NCBI RefSeq assembly: GCF_019722725.1
Contig: NZ_CP077941.1
Location: 558,001 to 622,000 of the forward strand
DNA length: 64,000 bases
Direction of reading: 5' to 3'
Source of the DNA: Vreelandella profundi
GTDB lineage: Bacteria > Pseudomonadota > Gammaproteobacteria > Pseudomonadales > Halomonadaceae
Shown here: one piece after another, positions 16,866 through 24,426 of the stretch
How the letters are laid out: each line of letters begins with the position of its first letter
How positions within the stretch are numbered: the first letter of the stretch is position 1
The notes under the pieces: model-generated
Seen by the model: only the letters and a program-made list of their open reading frames with translations
What the model was told of the DNA's origin: nothing
The model's database searches: none
Program-made: the position numbers and the translations under genes

Positions 16866-18365
16866 ATGGCAGTATCACAACAAGTTTTGCACTTGATGAA
16901 GGTTAAGTTCTTAAAAAACTTAAAAGACCTTGAGATCTCTTTTGAAGGGTCTTCCGTTACTGCAATATTAGGCCCAAATGGAAACGGGAAGTCCACAATT
17001 CTACACGCTTTAGCTTGTTCGTTCTCACCAAACGAATTTGGCGAGGATTACAAGTTTAGCTGGTTTTTTCTCCCCAGCACTGATGCTCTATGGAATGATA
17101 GTGAGCTAAGTATTATTCATAGTTTTAGAGATGCTCAAGTAGTACATCAGAGCGTACCGAGAGAATATAAGAAAACACAGGTTCGGTGGACTCCACGATA
17201 CGCTAACAGACCAAAGCGAGACGTATTTTACATTGGGATTGATAAGTGCGTCCCCATGATAGAGTCAGAAAAAAAACAGGCTAAAATAAATTATTCAACC
17301 AAGGAAGTAAATGAAGATATTATCAACATCATCCTTGAAAAAGCATCGGTTGTGCTGAATCGAAACTATTCTGGCTACAACGTCCATACAGCATCCGGAA
17401 AGGAATTTATCGGAGTCGTTGTTGACGGTCTCAGATATTCTGCTCTCAGCATGAGTGCTGGCGAACAGAAAGTATTTTATATTCTTGAAAAAATATTTAG
17501 AGCGAATAAATACTCACTTATATTGATTGACGAACTTGACTTGTTGCTACACGACCAGGCAATGAAAAAACTTGTTGATGTGATTTTAGAGCGGTCTAAT
17601 GAAAAGAAACTTCAAGTTATTTTCACGACTCATCGAGAAAGTATTTTGGAGCTTGAGGATAGGATAAATATAAGGCATATCGTTTGCCGTCCCAACAAAA
17701 CTTTATGTTTTAATGAAACGAAACCTGATGCAATTAACAGGCTTACAGGAGTTCAGCCGACACCTATAGAAGTGTTCGTAGAAGACGACCTTGCGGCTAC
17801 TATCGTGAAGAAAGTTGCAGCTAAGCTTAGGATTGCAAAATACACGTCGGTAAGAAGATACGGCGCAGCCACCAATTGCTTTACAACTGTAGGAGGGTTG
17901 TTACTTGGTGGTGAAACTTGTGATAACTCTCTTTTCGTATTGGATGGAGATGTCTATCGAACACCTGAGGAAAAAGTTACCGCAGTTAATAGGGTGCTGA
18001 CTGGCCATGATCAAAATGTTCTACAGGCCAAATCAATCGCAATTTCTATTATTAAGCAGTTTATCTTGCCGGATGCTGTACCGCCTGAAAAGCACCTCCA
18101 CTCTTTGTTGATTAATATGGTGGAAACTGACAATGATGAATTTAATGAAATTATTGAAGTGGCCACAGAAATTATAGCTGTTGATAATGAGCATAAGTTT
18201 ATTAATGATATTATTCATAGGCTTGGCTGGGAAAGAGCAATAGGGCTTTCAAAAATAGTTGATCTTGCTGCCACATCTGGTGATTGGGATAACTATGTTA
18301 GTGAAGTTTTTGCGTGGCTTAGCTCTAAAAAAGATAACATGAGAGAGGAGCTGGCGGTCGCATAA
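16866..18365 (+). CDS. OLD-like ATPase with TOPRIM nuclease domain (cassette gene)
   Basis: The 499-residue protein combines an ABC-type ATPase with a TOPRIM domain. The ATPase has Walker A GPNGNGKST (36-44), signature MSAGEQ (196-201), Walker B LILIDE (D222, E223) and a switch histidine in TTH (256). The TOPRIM domain has VEDD (E306) and the DxD of VLDGDVY (D360, D362). This is the architecture of overcoming-lysogenization-defect (OLD) nucleases and of GajA-like antiphage proteins. No partner helicase (GajB) follows, so it may act alone. It is AT-rich compared with neighbours, has AAGGAA upstream, and ends inside attC1, so it is a mobile gene cassette. Antiphage function is inferred. Confidence 0.78.
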   Translation: MAVSQQVLHLMKVKFLKNLKDLEISFEGSSVTAILGPNGNGKSTILHALACSFSPNEFGEDYKFSWFFLPSTDALWNDSELSIIHSFRDAQVVHQSVPREYKKTQVRWTPRYANRPKRDVFYIGIDKCVPMIESEKKQAKINYSTKEVNEDIINIILEKASVVLNRNYSGYNVHTASGKEFIGVVVDGLRYSALSMSAGEQKVFYILEKIFRANKYSLILIDELDLLLHDQAMKKLVDVILERSNEKKLQVIFTTHRESILELEDRINIRHIVCRPNKTLCFNETKPDAINRLTGVQPTPIEVFVEDDLAATIVKKVAAKLRIAKYTSVRRYGAATNCFTTVGGLLLGGETCDNSLFVLDGDVYRTPEEKVTAVNRVLTGHDQNVLQAKSIAISIIKQFILPDAVPPEKHLHSLLINMVETDNDEFNEIIEVATEIIAVDNEHKFINDIIHRLGWERAIGLSKIVDLAATSGDWDNYVSEVFAWLSSKKDNMREELAVA

Positions 18366-18430
18366 CAAGCCACTTCACTCGGAAATTTTACTCGCTTTGC
18401 TCCCAAAATTCCGGTGAGTGGAGCGTTATG
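18361..18430 (+). repeat. Integron attC site 1
   Basis: The 70-bp imperfect palindrome begins CATAACAAGCCACTTCACT and ends GGTGAGTGGAGCGTTATG. The arms pair over CATAAC, CACT, CAC and CGG with unpaired extra T bases on one arm, the extrahelical-base pattern that defines attC polarity. It overlaps the stop of the ATPase-TOPRIM gene, as is usual for cassettes. Confidence 0.8.
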
Positions 18431-18446
18431 TTCTTCGGGAAAGCTC

Positions 18447-18938
18447 ATGGAAGCACTGATAGATACGTTTAGAAATTCACTGCTAAGCATAACGAATGCG
18501 CGCTTTTATGGAACAGAGCGAGGATTCCAAGGAGAGCTAAGTGCTGAATTGTGATCCAGGCTTAAGGCGCTTGAAATCGACGGTGCCATCGTTGAACAGG
18601 AGTATCAAAAACGAATGAGGGATCATGGGTTTCAAATTCGCCCTGATCTAGCAATTCACATTCCTTTTGAAGGCGCCGGATTCGAGAGTCGTTCGCAGGG
18701 TAATTTTGCGGTTGTTGAATTAAAGCGTCGAGCTAGCAGAAGTAGTGCTCGAGCTGACTATCAAAACCTTCAACGAATGTGCCAAGAGTTAGGTTACCCA
18801 TTGGCCATATTCATAAACATTGATAGCAATGAGACTTTCATTGATGAGTGCTCTCCGTCGGGCCACGGAGCTATCCATGCATTTGCGGTTAGGTTTATTG
18901 AAGGTGAGGTCCAAATCACAGAGCAATCCAGAACATAA
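18447..18938 (+). pseudogene. PD-(D/E)XK nuclease-like cassette gene with in-frame TGA
   Basis: One frame runs from ATG 18447 to TAA 18936-18938 and is broken only by a TGA at 18552-18554 (codon 36). Read through, it gives about 163 residues: GTERGFQGELSAEL, stop, then SRLKALEIDGAIVEQEYQKR, HGFQIRPDLAIHIP and GNFAVVELKRR. The D in RPDLAI and the ELK form a plausible PD-(D/E)XK metal site. Flanking attC sites mark it as a gene cassette. It may be a nonsense-inactivated nuclease-like gene, or translation could restart at ATG 18615 to give a 107-residue product. The protein family is not named with certainty. Confidence 0.65.
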
Positions 18939-19003
18939 CAAGCGCAATCACGCGGATCAAATTTCCGCTGCGCTTCAATTTTCCCGGTGTTGCGGGCGTT
19001 AAG
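18934..19003 (+). repeat. Integron attC site 2
   Basis: A 70-bp imperfect palindrome: CATAACAAGCGCAATCACG at the left pairs with CGGTGTTGCGGGCGTTAAG at the right (TAAC, GC, GCAA, CAC, CGG pair, with extra bases on the left arm). It overlaps the TAA of the preceding cassette gene. The central TTTCCGCTGCGCTTC is shared with sites 4 and 6. Confidence 0.82.
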
Positions 19004-19019
19004 TTTTATCGAGGAAGAA

Positions 19020-19376
19020 ATGCGAATTCTAATCGGAATCGCTTCCGGCATAGTGTTGGGAATGATTGGCTGCCTGTTTATTCTAGCTGGTTCATTTGTT
19101 TCATCAGCGTATGGAGCAAATGCTATAGGTATGGTATTAGCAATGCCGGGGTATATAATTATCGCTCCGGGGCTTCTTGGGGTGGGGCTAATCGACTATT
19201 TGCCAATGCATCTTATTTTCCCTAGCGGTGGTGCTTCAGGAGTTTTTGGTAGTATTTTGTTGCTTGCAATAATTTTCTGGTCGACCGTACTTAGTTTTCT
19301 ATCATCTAAGCGATATTGGCCGTACAAAACCTTAACAAAAAGCTCAAGCAAGGACGCCACAAGCGGCGCCGCTTAG
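19020..19376 (+). CDS. Small membrane protein (cassette gene)
   Basis: A 118-residue hydrophobic protein starts at ATG 19020, with GAGG just upstream. It shows three predicted membrane segments: IGIASGIVLGMIGCLFILAG (3-22), a central stretch through GYIIIAPGLLGVGLI, and SILLLAIIFWSTVLSFL near 87-103, then a short polar Ser/Lys tail. No family is recognised. Its end lies inside attC3 and it starts right after attC2, so it is a single-gene cassette. The function is unknown. Confidence 0.6.
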   Translation: MRILIGIASGIVLGMIGCLFILAGSFVSSAYGANAIGMVLAMPGYIIIAPGLLGVGLIDYLPMHLIFPSGGASGVFGSILLLAIIFWSTVLSFLSSKRYWPYKTLTKSSSKDATSGAA

Positions 19377-19387
19377 CTTGGCATTAG
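19331..19387 (+). repeat. Integron attC site 3 (short)
   Basis: A compact palindrome of about 57 bp: CTTAACAAAAAGCTCAAGC pairs with GCTTAGCTTGGCATTAGG through AAGCT, AAGC, GG and CGCC with unpaired bases on the left arm. The right core is CATTAGG rather than GTTAGG, so it is slightly degenerate. The preceding gene's stop codon lies within it. Confidence 0.7.
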
Positions 19388-19405
19388 GTGAGCACAGAAT
19401 CGAGT

Positions 19406-20227
19406 ATGGATAAGAAAGCGAAGAAAATATTATTCTCCACCTACTGGAAGAATGGATGGATTGACTCCAAAGATAGAGTTCTATCTGGTCAGAACTTTGA
19501 GTACGCTAAGTCACAAGATTTAATGTTTGATCCAATTTCAATTTCTCATGATGCGTGCATAGAAGCTATTGAAAATTTGGTTAGTGAAATATCACGAGAG
19601 AAAATTGCTAAAGGTTTTTTAAGTAGCCTGACATCTCGCCGTTTGGACTGGAGGTCTTCTTTATCTTCGTATTCAATTGCCAAAAAAATACCAGTGCATA
19701 AATATACACCAGTTATCACCGGCACTGCATATACTGATGGGAAGCTCACTTCACACTCTTATACCTGCGGGGTGTGCAGGGATTGCCAATACGGGGTAGT
19801 GGGCTGTCAGAACTATGATGATGCTGATATAAACGTATTGAATTTTGAGCGTATTAAATGGGGTGGTGTCCGTCATGGTGATATCTTGTACACGTACTTT
19901 GACTTAAGCCAATTTTCAAATGCAGATATCCCTGAGCCTGATGATGAAGATATTAATTGTTTCAAGGAAATATTGAAAACCATCGAGTTCTCGAAACCAT
20001 CAGATTACCCTAGTGCCCTGGAAAAAAGATTGGCTGGTGTCGTAAAGTCTAGCAAAGCGGAAAGACAGGTATTAATTGAAATTTTAGCCAGTATTGGTGT
20101 GTTAAAGCCTGGCAGCTACGATCGACCCGTTAAAGGTAGGAATGACTGGGTTTTTGTTGAATATTGGCGAGGTGAAGACAAATATTGTCATAAGGCTGTA
20201 GGTGAATATTTTGGGAAATATCTGTAG
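19406..20227 (+). CDS. Unknown Cys-cluster protein (cassette gene)
   Basis: A soluble protein of 273 residues (279 if the GTG at 19388 is used). I do not recognise the family. A compact cysteine group, CGVCRDCQYGVVGC (about 123-136), suggests bound zinc or a disulphide-rich loop. The rest is mixed helix and strand, acidic near PEPDDEDINC, with an aromatic C-terminus (NDWVFVEYWRGEDKY). Its position between attC3 and attC4 and its AT-rich codon use mark it as a gene cassette. No toxin, immunity or nuclease motif could be identified. Confidence 0.6.
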   Translation: MDKKAKKILFSTYWKNGWIDSKDRVLSGQNFEYAKSQDLMFDPISISHDACIEAIENLVSEISREKIAKGFLSSLTSRRLDWRSSLSSYSIAKKIPVHKYTPVITGTAYTDGKLTSHSYTCGVCRDCQYGVVGCQNYDDADINVLNFERIKWGGVRHGDILYTYFDLSQFSNADIPEPDDEDINCFKEILKTIEFSKPSDYPSALEKRLAGVVKSSKAERQVLIEILASIGVLKPGSYDRPVKGRNDWVFVEYWRGEDKYCHKAVGEYFGKYL

Positions 20228-20245
20228 CTACGAGCGTGGCAAATC

Positions 20246-20317
20246 ACCTGACAAGCGCATGTTGTCGGACTGCTTTTCCGCTGCGCTCCAAATCAGCTGC
20301 AAATGCGGGCGTTAGGT
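20246..20317 (+). repeat. Integron attC site 4
   Basis: A 72-bp palindrome from ACCTGACAAGCGCATGTTG to CAAATGCGGGCGTTAGGT, with arms pairing ACCT, AC, GC, GCAT, TTG and CTG and extra bases on the left. The centre TTTTCCGCTGCGCTCC matches site 6. The left core is CTGAC rather than CTAAC. Confidence 0.8.
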
Positions 20318-20342
20318 ATAAGTAAAAAAGGGATAGGGAAAT

Positions 20343-20714
20343 ATGGCTAGAAGTAACAAACCGATCGTCCGGACTTATAGGGGCAAACAGGCCGTAGCAC
20401 AGCGGTCGTTTCTGAACGACGCCGAGAAGCAAGAAGCTAAAGGTTACTTTCCAGTTTCCGAGAAATGGGAGCCGGGTTCGTATGGCTGTCTTGGGTTTCT
20501 GGTGGCACTTGTACTTTGCTTCGTGCTCATAGGGTTTTTAATATTCATATATATGGTCTTGGTGAAACCACCGGGCACGCTGACCGTTACTTACGAATAT
20601 CAGCCCGAGCAGCAAAAAATAGTAGTGGAAGAAAAAACGTGTCCCAAATGTGCTGAAAATGTCAAAGCCGCAGCGCTTGTCTGTCGGTTTTGCGGTCATG
20701 ATTTCGCTCATTAG
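20343..20714 (+). CDS. Zinc-ribbon membrane protein (cassette gene)
   Basis: A 123-residue protein with an N-terminal polar part, one strong membrane helix (FLVALVLCFVLIGFLIFIYMVLV, about 51-73), and a C-terminal zinc ribbon with two CxxC pairs (CPKC at about 100-103 and CRFC at about 115-118). It starts 6 nt after a GGGA-containing ribosome site. Zinc-ribbon membrane proteins of this kind have no defined function. It sits between attC4 and attC5 and is a single-gene cassette. Confidence 0.65.
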   Translation: MARSNKPIVRTYRGKQAVAQRSFLNDAEKQEAKGYFPVSEKWEPGSYGCLGFLVALVLCFVLIGFLIFIYMVLVKPPGTLTVTYEYQPEQQKIVVEEKTCPKCAENVKAAALVCRFCGHDFAH

Positions 20715-20733
20715 CAGCAAAGTCGGAAAATTT

Positions 20734-20836
20734 ACCCAACAGTACGCTGCAGTTGACCGCCCAAAGCGCTGCCGCGCTTTGGGTTCTCTCCACAGCCTTC
20801 GGCTGCTCCGGCGGCAACTGAGCTTAGGCGTTATAG
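20734..20836 (+). repeat. Integron attC site 5 (long)
   Basis: A site of about 103 bp. The outer arms CGCTGCAGTTGACCGC and GCGGCAACTGAGC pair, with the cores CCCAAC on the left and GCGTTATAGC on the right. An additional internal hairpin (CCAAAGCGC...GCGCTTTGG) fills the long terminal structure. Confidence 0.72.
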
Positions 20837-20846
20837 CTAATCAAAT

Positions 20847-21278
20847 ATGAAACTACTAGTACTAACGATGACTCTATTGTTATCAGGCTGTGTTGTTTAT
20901 CCAATAAACAAAACTCTTCAGCCTGAGGCTGAAATTCTCGTAACAGATGGGGAAGGAAAGCCCATTCAGGATGCTTGGGTGTCTTTAATATCGAGCTCCT
21001 ACCCTTATGGCCTTGAACAAAGCAGGATGATAGATAAAACCAGCTATAGAGGTGAGGCAAACTTTCCAAAAATTAAGGAGTGGCGTGCTGAATCATTAAT
21101 GATTCACGGCTCGCAGGTGTTCTTTTGGAATTGGTGCGTCGTAAAAGTAGGCTTTGAAACACACACTACAATGTGGGGTGGCGGTAATGACTTTCAAGCC
21201 CAATACGAAGTCATTCTTAATCCAGGGGAAAGCACGCCATGTCCAGAAGAGCCAAATAAAATTGGCCGCAGGCTATAG
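20847..21278 (+). CDS. Small lipoprotein (cassette gene)
   Basis: A 143-residue protein with a lipoprotein signal (MKLLVLTMTLLLSGC, lipobox LLSGC, Cys15). The mature part begins with a beta-rich segment of the kind seen in carboxypeptidase-regulatory or transthyretin-like folds (AEILVTDGEGKPIQDAWVSLISS). No enzymatic motif is seen and the family is not recognised. No clear ribosome site precedes the ATG, which is common in cassette genes. It lies between attC5 and the degenerate attC6. Confidence 0.6.
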   Translation: MKLLVLTMTLLLSGCVVYPINKTLQPEAEILVTDGEGKPIQDAWVSLISSSYPYGLEQSRMIDKTSYRGEANFPKIKEWRAESLMIHGSQVFFWNWCVVKVGFETHTTMWGGGNDFQAQYEVILNPGESTPCPEEPNKIGRRL

Positions 21279-21337
21279 CAAGCGCATGTTGCCGGACTGG
21301 TTTTCCGCTGCGCTCCAAGCCAGCCGAAAATGCGGGC
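21272..21337 (+). repeat. Integron attC site 6, degenerate and fused to an rnz remnant
   Basis: The body matches site 4 (AAGCGCATGTTGCCGGACT... and TTTTCCGCTGCGCTCC), and the arms still pair up to TGCGGGC. The left core is TATAGC instead of TATAAC, and the expected right core GTTAG is replaced by GAAAGCC. From that G onward the sequence follows the interior of the rnz gene. Confidence 0.7.
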
Positions 21338-21500
21338 GAAAGCCATCTTGGTTACCCATGTACACGGTGACCACTGCTACGGGGAACGTGAAAAATTAGC
21401 CCAACAGGGTTTTCTCGTAGCGCAATGGTGGGGTCAGTTGAAGCAAGGATTTGATATTGAGGTCGCGGGTGATCGATTACTGCCCCTAACCAGTGGATGA
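21330..21500 (+). pseudogene. In-frame deleted ribonuclease Z (metallo-beta-lactamase) remnant
   Basis: An ATG within attC6 opens a 56-codon frame that continues AKAILVTHVHGDHCYG, then jumps to EREKLAQQG and WWGQLKQGFDIEVAGDRL. These match residues about 56-70 and 159-189 of the intact Rnz at 23424-24386. About 88 codons are missing without loss of frame. It keeps the HxHxDH motif but lacks the rest of the active site, so it cannot be a working nuclease. It is either a decaying paralogue or a chimeric small ORF. Confidence 0.75.
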
Positions 21501-21566
21501 AGCCGACCGATACTGCGCTATGCTGCGGCAGCTTAGCGCAGTACGCTATGTGCTTTCGGGGAAAAA

Positions 21567-21983
21567 ATGAAAAAGTATTTACTAATAGCTCTCGCTGCCA
21601 TGTCGTTGTCAGCCGTTGCTGACGACGAGGAGCTTGATTGCAATAATATAATGAATACGCTTGAGACCAATCGGTGCGCGGCTATCGAGTTAGAGGCCGC
21701 CGAGGATGACCTCACCCACTATCTGGAAACGAGCGTTGAACATAACGCGGTTGACCCTGTGTTAGTCGATGCTATCCAGGTGGCTCAAAAGCAGTGGCAG
21801 GCGTATACCGCTGCCCATTGCGGCGCTGTCTATACGCAATGGCGCGACGGGACCATTCGAAACGTTATGACGATTTCTTGCAGAACCAGGTTAACGAAAC
21901 AAAGAACGCATGACATCTGGGAAGACTTCCTAACGTATATGGATAGTACTCCGCCGGTTTTACCGGAACCAGGTGTTGAGTAA
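21567..21983 (+). CDS. Secreted LprI/DUF1311-like small protein
   Basis: A 138-residue protein with a Sec signal (MKKYLLIALAAMSLSAVADD) and a mature domain with spaced cysteines and the pattern LDCNN...TNRCAAIELEAAEDDL...AQKQWQAYTAAHCGAVY...SCRTRLTKQRT. This is the DUF1311 / lysozyme-inhibitor LprI-like family, small periplasmic proteins of mostly undefined function, some of which inhibit lysozyme. It follows the rnz remnant by 66 nt and converges on gldA. Confidence 0.7.
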   Translation: MKKYLLIALAAMSLSAVADDEELDCNNIMNTLETNRCAAIELEAAEDDLTHYLETSVEHNAVDPVLVDAIQVAQKQWQAYTAAHCGAVYTQWRDGTIRNVMTISCRTRLTKQRTHDIWEDFLTYMDSTPPVLPEPGVE

Positions 21984-22091
21984 AGCCTTGATCATGTACA
22001 TAACAATCTTTTAAGAGGGATTCAAAGCGCGTGGCATTTTTACTATGCGCTGGTTTATGTGGGCTTGCCGCGGCTGGAAAAGTGAGACCAG

Positions 22092-22115
22092 GGCGGAGCG
22101 CCGAAGCGCTCCGCC
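22092..22115. terminator. Terminator-like hairpin between the LprI-like gene and gldA
   Basis: A perfect 10-bp GC-rich stem (GGCGGAGCGC / GCGCTCCGCC) with a CGAA tetraloop, followed by TTTC on the plus strand. It sits 10 nt beyond the gldA stop and may serve both convergent transcripts. Confidence 0.65.
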
Positions 22116-22124
22116 TTTCAGGCC

Positions 22125-23252
22125 TTACTCGCTCAGGCCAACTTTCTCCATAAACGCGCGCGCATGCACATCCACCGCTTTAATAGCGCTGACGATTTGC
22201 TTAGGCGTCAGTTCATACGCCAGATTATGGCTTGATTCGCCTTCCTTCAGTGCCGCCTCGGCTACACGATAAAGATCTTCCTCGCTGGCCTGGTCAAGCT
22301 TGAGTGCTTTCAAGGTCACCGGCAGGCCTAGCGCGAGGTAGAGATCCAGATACTCTTCCAGCTCCGCCTGGGGCGTTTGGTCGAGAATCAATTGTGCGAG
22401 CGTGCCGTACGCCACTTTTTCGCCGTGGGTTAGGTTGTGAATCTCGCCGTGCAGGGCGGTAAAGCCGTTATGGATAGCGTGAGCCGCCGCCAGGCCGCCA
22501 CTTTCAAAGCCTAAACCGCTGAGCAGGGTGTTGGCTTCGACCACTGCCTCGAACGAGGGCGTGACGATTTGTGCTTGGTTGGCCTGATAGGCCAGCATGG
22601 CGTGCTCGAAGAGAATTTCTTCGCACTTCTGGCCGATGGTCGCGCCCAGCAGGGTGGCCTTGCCGCCCGCCATATTGTTGGCGTTGGCGCGAATGGCGGC
22701 GCGTGCCTCGACCCAGGTGGCCATCGCATCGGCAATGCCGGAGGCCAAAAAGCGCGGCGGCGCCTTGCAGATAATGCCGGTATCGACCAGTACTAAATCG
22801 GGGTTCTTATTGTAGAAGCGATAAGATTCGAACTCGCCATCGTCGCTGTAAATGACCGATAGGGCGCTGGTGGGCGCATCGGTGGAGGCGGTCGTTGGCA
22901 GTATGGCACAGGCCGCTTCTAGCTTTTCAGCCACGCCTTTAGCGGTGTCGATGGTTTTGCCGCCACCAAAGCCAATGACGACCTTCGCCTGCTGCTTGCG
23001 GCCGAGCTCAACGAGACGATCGATTTCGCGATCAGAAGCCTCACCTTCGAACACAGCGCGCTCGAAACTCACGCCTTCGCTTTCCAGGCTAGCGCTGAGT
23101 TCCTTGCCCGCAATTTTCCAGACAACGTCGTCGGCAATAAGCAGCGCCGTTTTCCCGAGTGCCGAGACATAATGGCCGGCGCGTGCGGTTACACCTTCAC
23201 CCTGAACATAGCGGGCAGGGCTGATAAAGACTTTCTCGTTCGTGGCTTCCAT
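22125..23252 (-). CDS. gldA: Glycerol dehydrogenase
   Basis: The 375-residue enzyme is an iron-type (group III) NAD-dependent alcohol dehydrogenase that oxidises glycerol to dihydroxyacetone. The NAD-binding [13 protein letters not shown] lies near 93-105. The metal ligands are visible in [10 protein letters not shown] (Asp), AAAHAIHNG (His) and [11 protein letters not shown] (His). [16 protein letters not shown] is typical of GldA. No glycerol kinase or transporter gene is adjacent. It may also act on dihydroxyacetone or other small diols. Confidence 0.9.
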   Translation of the reverse strand: MEATNEKVFISPARYVQGEGVTARAGHYVSALGKTALLIADDVVWKIAGKELSASLESEGVSFERAVFEGEASDREIDRLVELGRKQQAKVVIGFGGGKTIDTAKGVAEKLEAACAILPTTASTDAPTSALSVIYSDDGEFESYRFYNKNPDLVLVDTGIICKAPPRFLASGIADAMATWVEARAAIRANANNMAGGKATLLGATIGQKCEEILFEHAMLAYQANQAQIVTPSFEAVVEANTLLSGLGFESGGLAAAHAIHNGFTALHGEIHNLTHGEKVAYGTLAQLILDQTPQAELEEYLDLYLALGLPVTLKALKLDQASEEDLYRVAEAALKEGESSHNLAYELTPKQIVSAIKAVDVHARAFMEKVGLSE

Positions 23253-23423
23253 GGCAGATATTTCCTATACATAGAATGAGTTGCATGATCAGTGTAGTCA
23301 CTTATGCCACTGACGCGCCTGCGGTGATTTGACGCCTGTGCATGTTAACTTAGCTAACTGGCTCAGCGCCTTGGTCCCACGCGTGTGCACAAGCGATTAC
23401 GAACAACAGAGTATAAACAAGAT

Positions 23424-24386
23424 ATGAACATACTGTTTCTGGGAACCTCCGCCGGTGTCCCTACTAAAGCCCGAAACGTCTCCGGCGTCGCTTTGCGAGA
23501 GAGTAAAGGGAAGGGCTGGTATCTGATCGATTGTGGCGAAGGCACCCAGCATCAGGTCTTGCACACGAAGCTGTCGTTCCATTCATTGAAAGCTATCTTG
23601 ATTACTCACGTACACGGCGACCACTGCTACGGGCTACCGGGCATACTGGCGAGTGCGGCCATGGGTGGCCGAAAAGAACCGCTGACCATTGTGGCGCCCG
23701 CAGGCATCAAGACGTGGTTGGAGGCTACCTGTGAGGTCACGCAGCTTTGCTTGCCCTTCGCCGTGGAGTTTATCGCCTCGGCTGAGCTGCCCAGCGTTGA
23801 GTTTGAGAACATGGCGGTGGCTACGTTCGAGCTTTCGCACAGGGTGCCGTCCTATGCCTATGGGTTTACGGAGAAGAACGTCGACGCTGCTTTGGATATT
23901 GAGAAATTAGCGCAAAAGGGGGTTCCGAGAGGGCCGTTGTGGGGGCAGTTGAAGCAAGGGTCTGATATTGAGTTCGAGGGTGAACGGCTTAAAAGCCATG
24001 ACTACTTAATCTTCAAGAACAAGCCAAGGAAGGTGGTGATCGCCGGTGACAATGACCAGCCTGATTTGTTGGTGAATGCCTGCGAAGATGCCCAGGTGCT
24101 GGTGCATGAAGCCACCTACACAGAAGAGATGGCCCAAAAGGCCGGTGATGTCGGGCATAGCTACGCCAAGCTTGTTGCCGCGTTTGCTGAAACGGTACAG
24201 CTACCCAACTTAGTGCTGACGCACTTTAGCCCCCGTTACCAGCCCAGCCCCCATGCGTCGCCTTCCATTGAGGACATCCGCAAAGAGGCCCAAAGCGTCT
24301 ATTCGGGCTCGCTTTACCTAGCGCGGGATTTTGGCGAATACACGCTGGATAAGTCGGGCCAATTTTCTGAAGTGGCGGGCGAATAA
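23424..24386 (+). CDS. rnz: Ribonuclease Z
   Basis: A 320-residue metallo-beta-lactamase-fold endoribonuclease of the RNase Z/ElaC type, which trims tRNA 3' ends. The N-terminus MNILFLGTSAGVPT is the classic start of the family, so ATG 23424 is preferred over the upstream in-frame GTG. The metal site is complete: THVHGDHCYG (H62, H64, D66, H67), HRVPSYAYGF, IAGDN with its Asp, VHEATY and THFSPRY. It stands alone. A truncated copy of its middle part lies fused to an attC site about 2 kb upstream. Confidence 0.9.
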   Translation: MNILFLGTSAGVPTKARNVSGVALRESKGKGWYLIDCGEGTQHQVLHTKLSFHSLKAILITHVHGDHCYGLPGILASAAMGGRKEPLTIVAPAGIKTWLEATCEVTQLCLPFAVEFIASAELPSVEFENMAVATFELSHRVPSYAYGFTEKNVDAALDIEKLAQKGVPRGPLWGQLKQGSDIEFEGERLKSHDYLIFKNKPRKVVIAGDNDQPDLLVNACEDAQVLVHEATYTEEMAQKAGDVGHSYAKLVAAFAETVQLPNLVLTHFSPRYQPSPHASPSIEDIRKEAQSVYSGSLYLARDFGEYTLDKSGQFSEVAGE

Positions 24387-24426
24387 CCGATTTAATCGCG
24401 CCGCCCTTTGAGGAATCGCCGACAGA

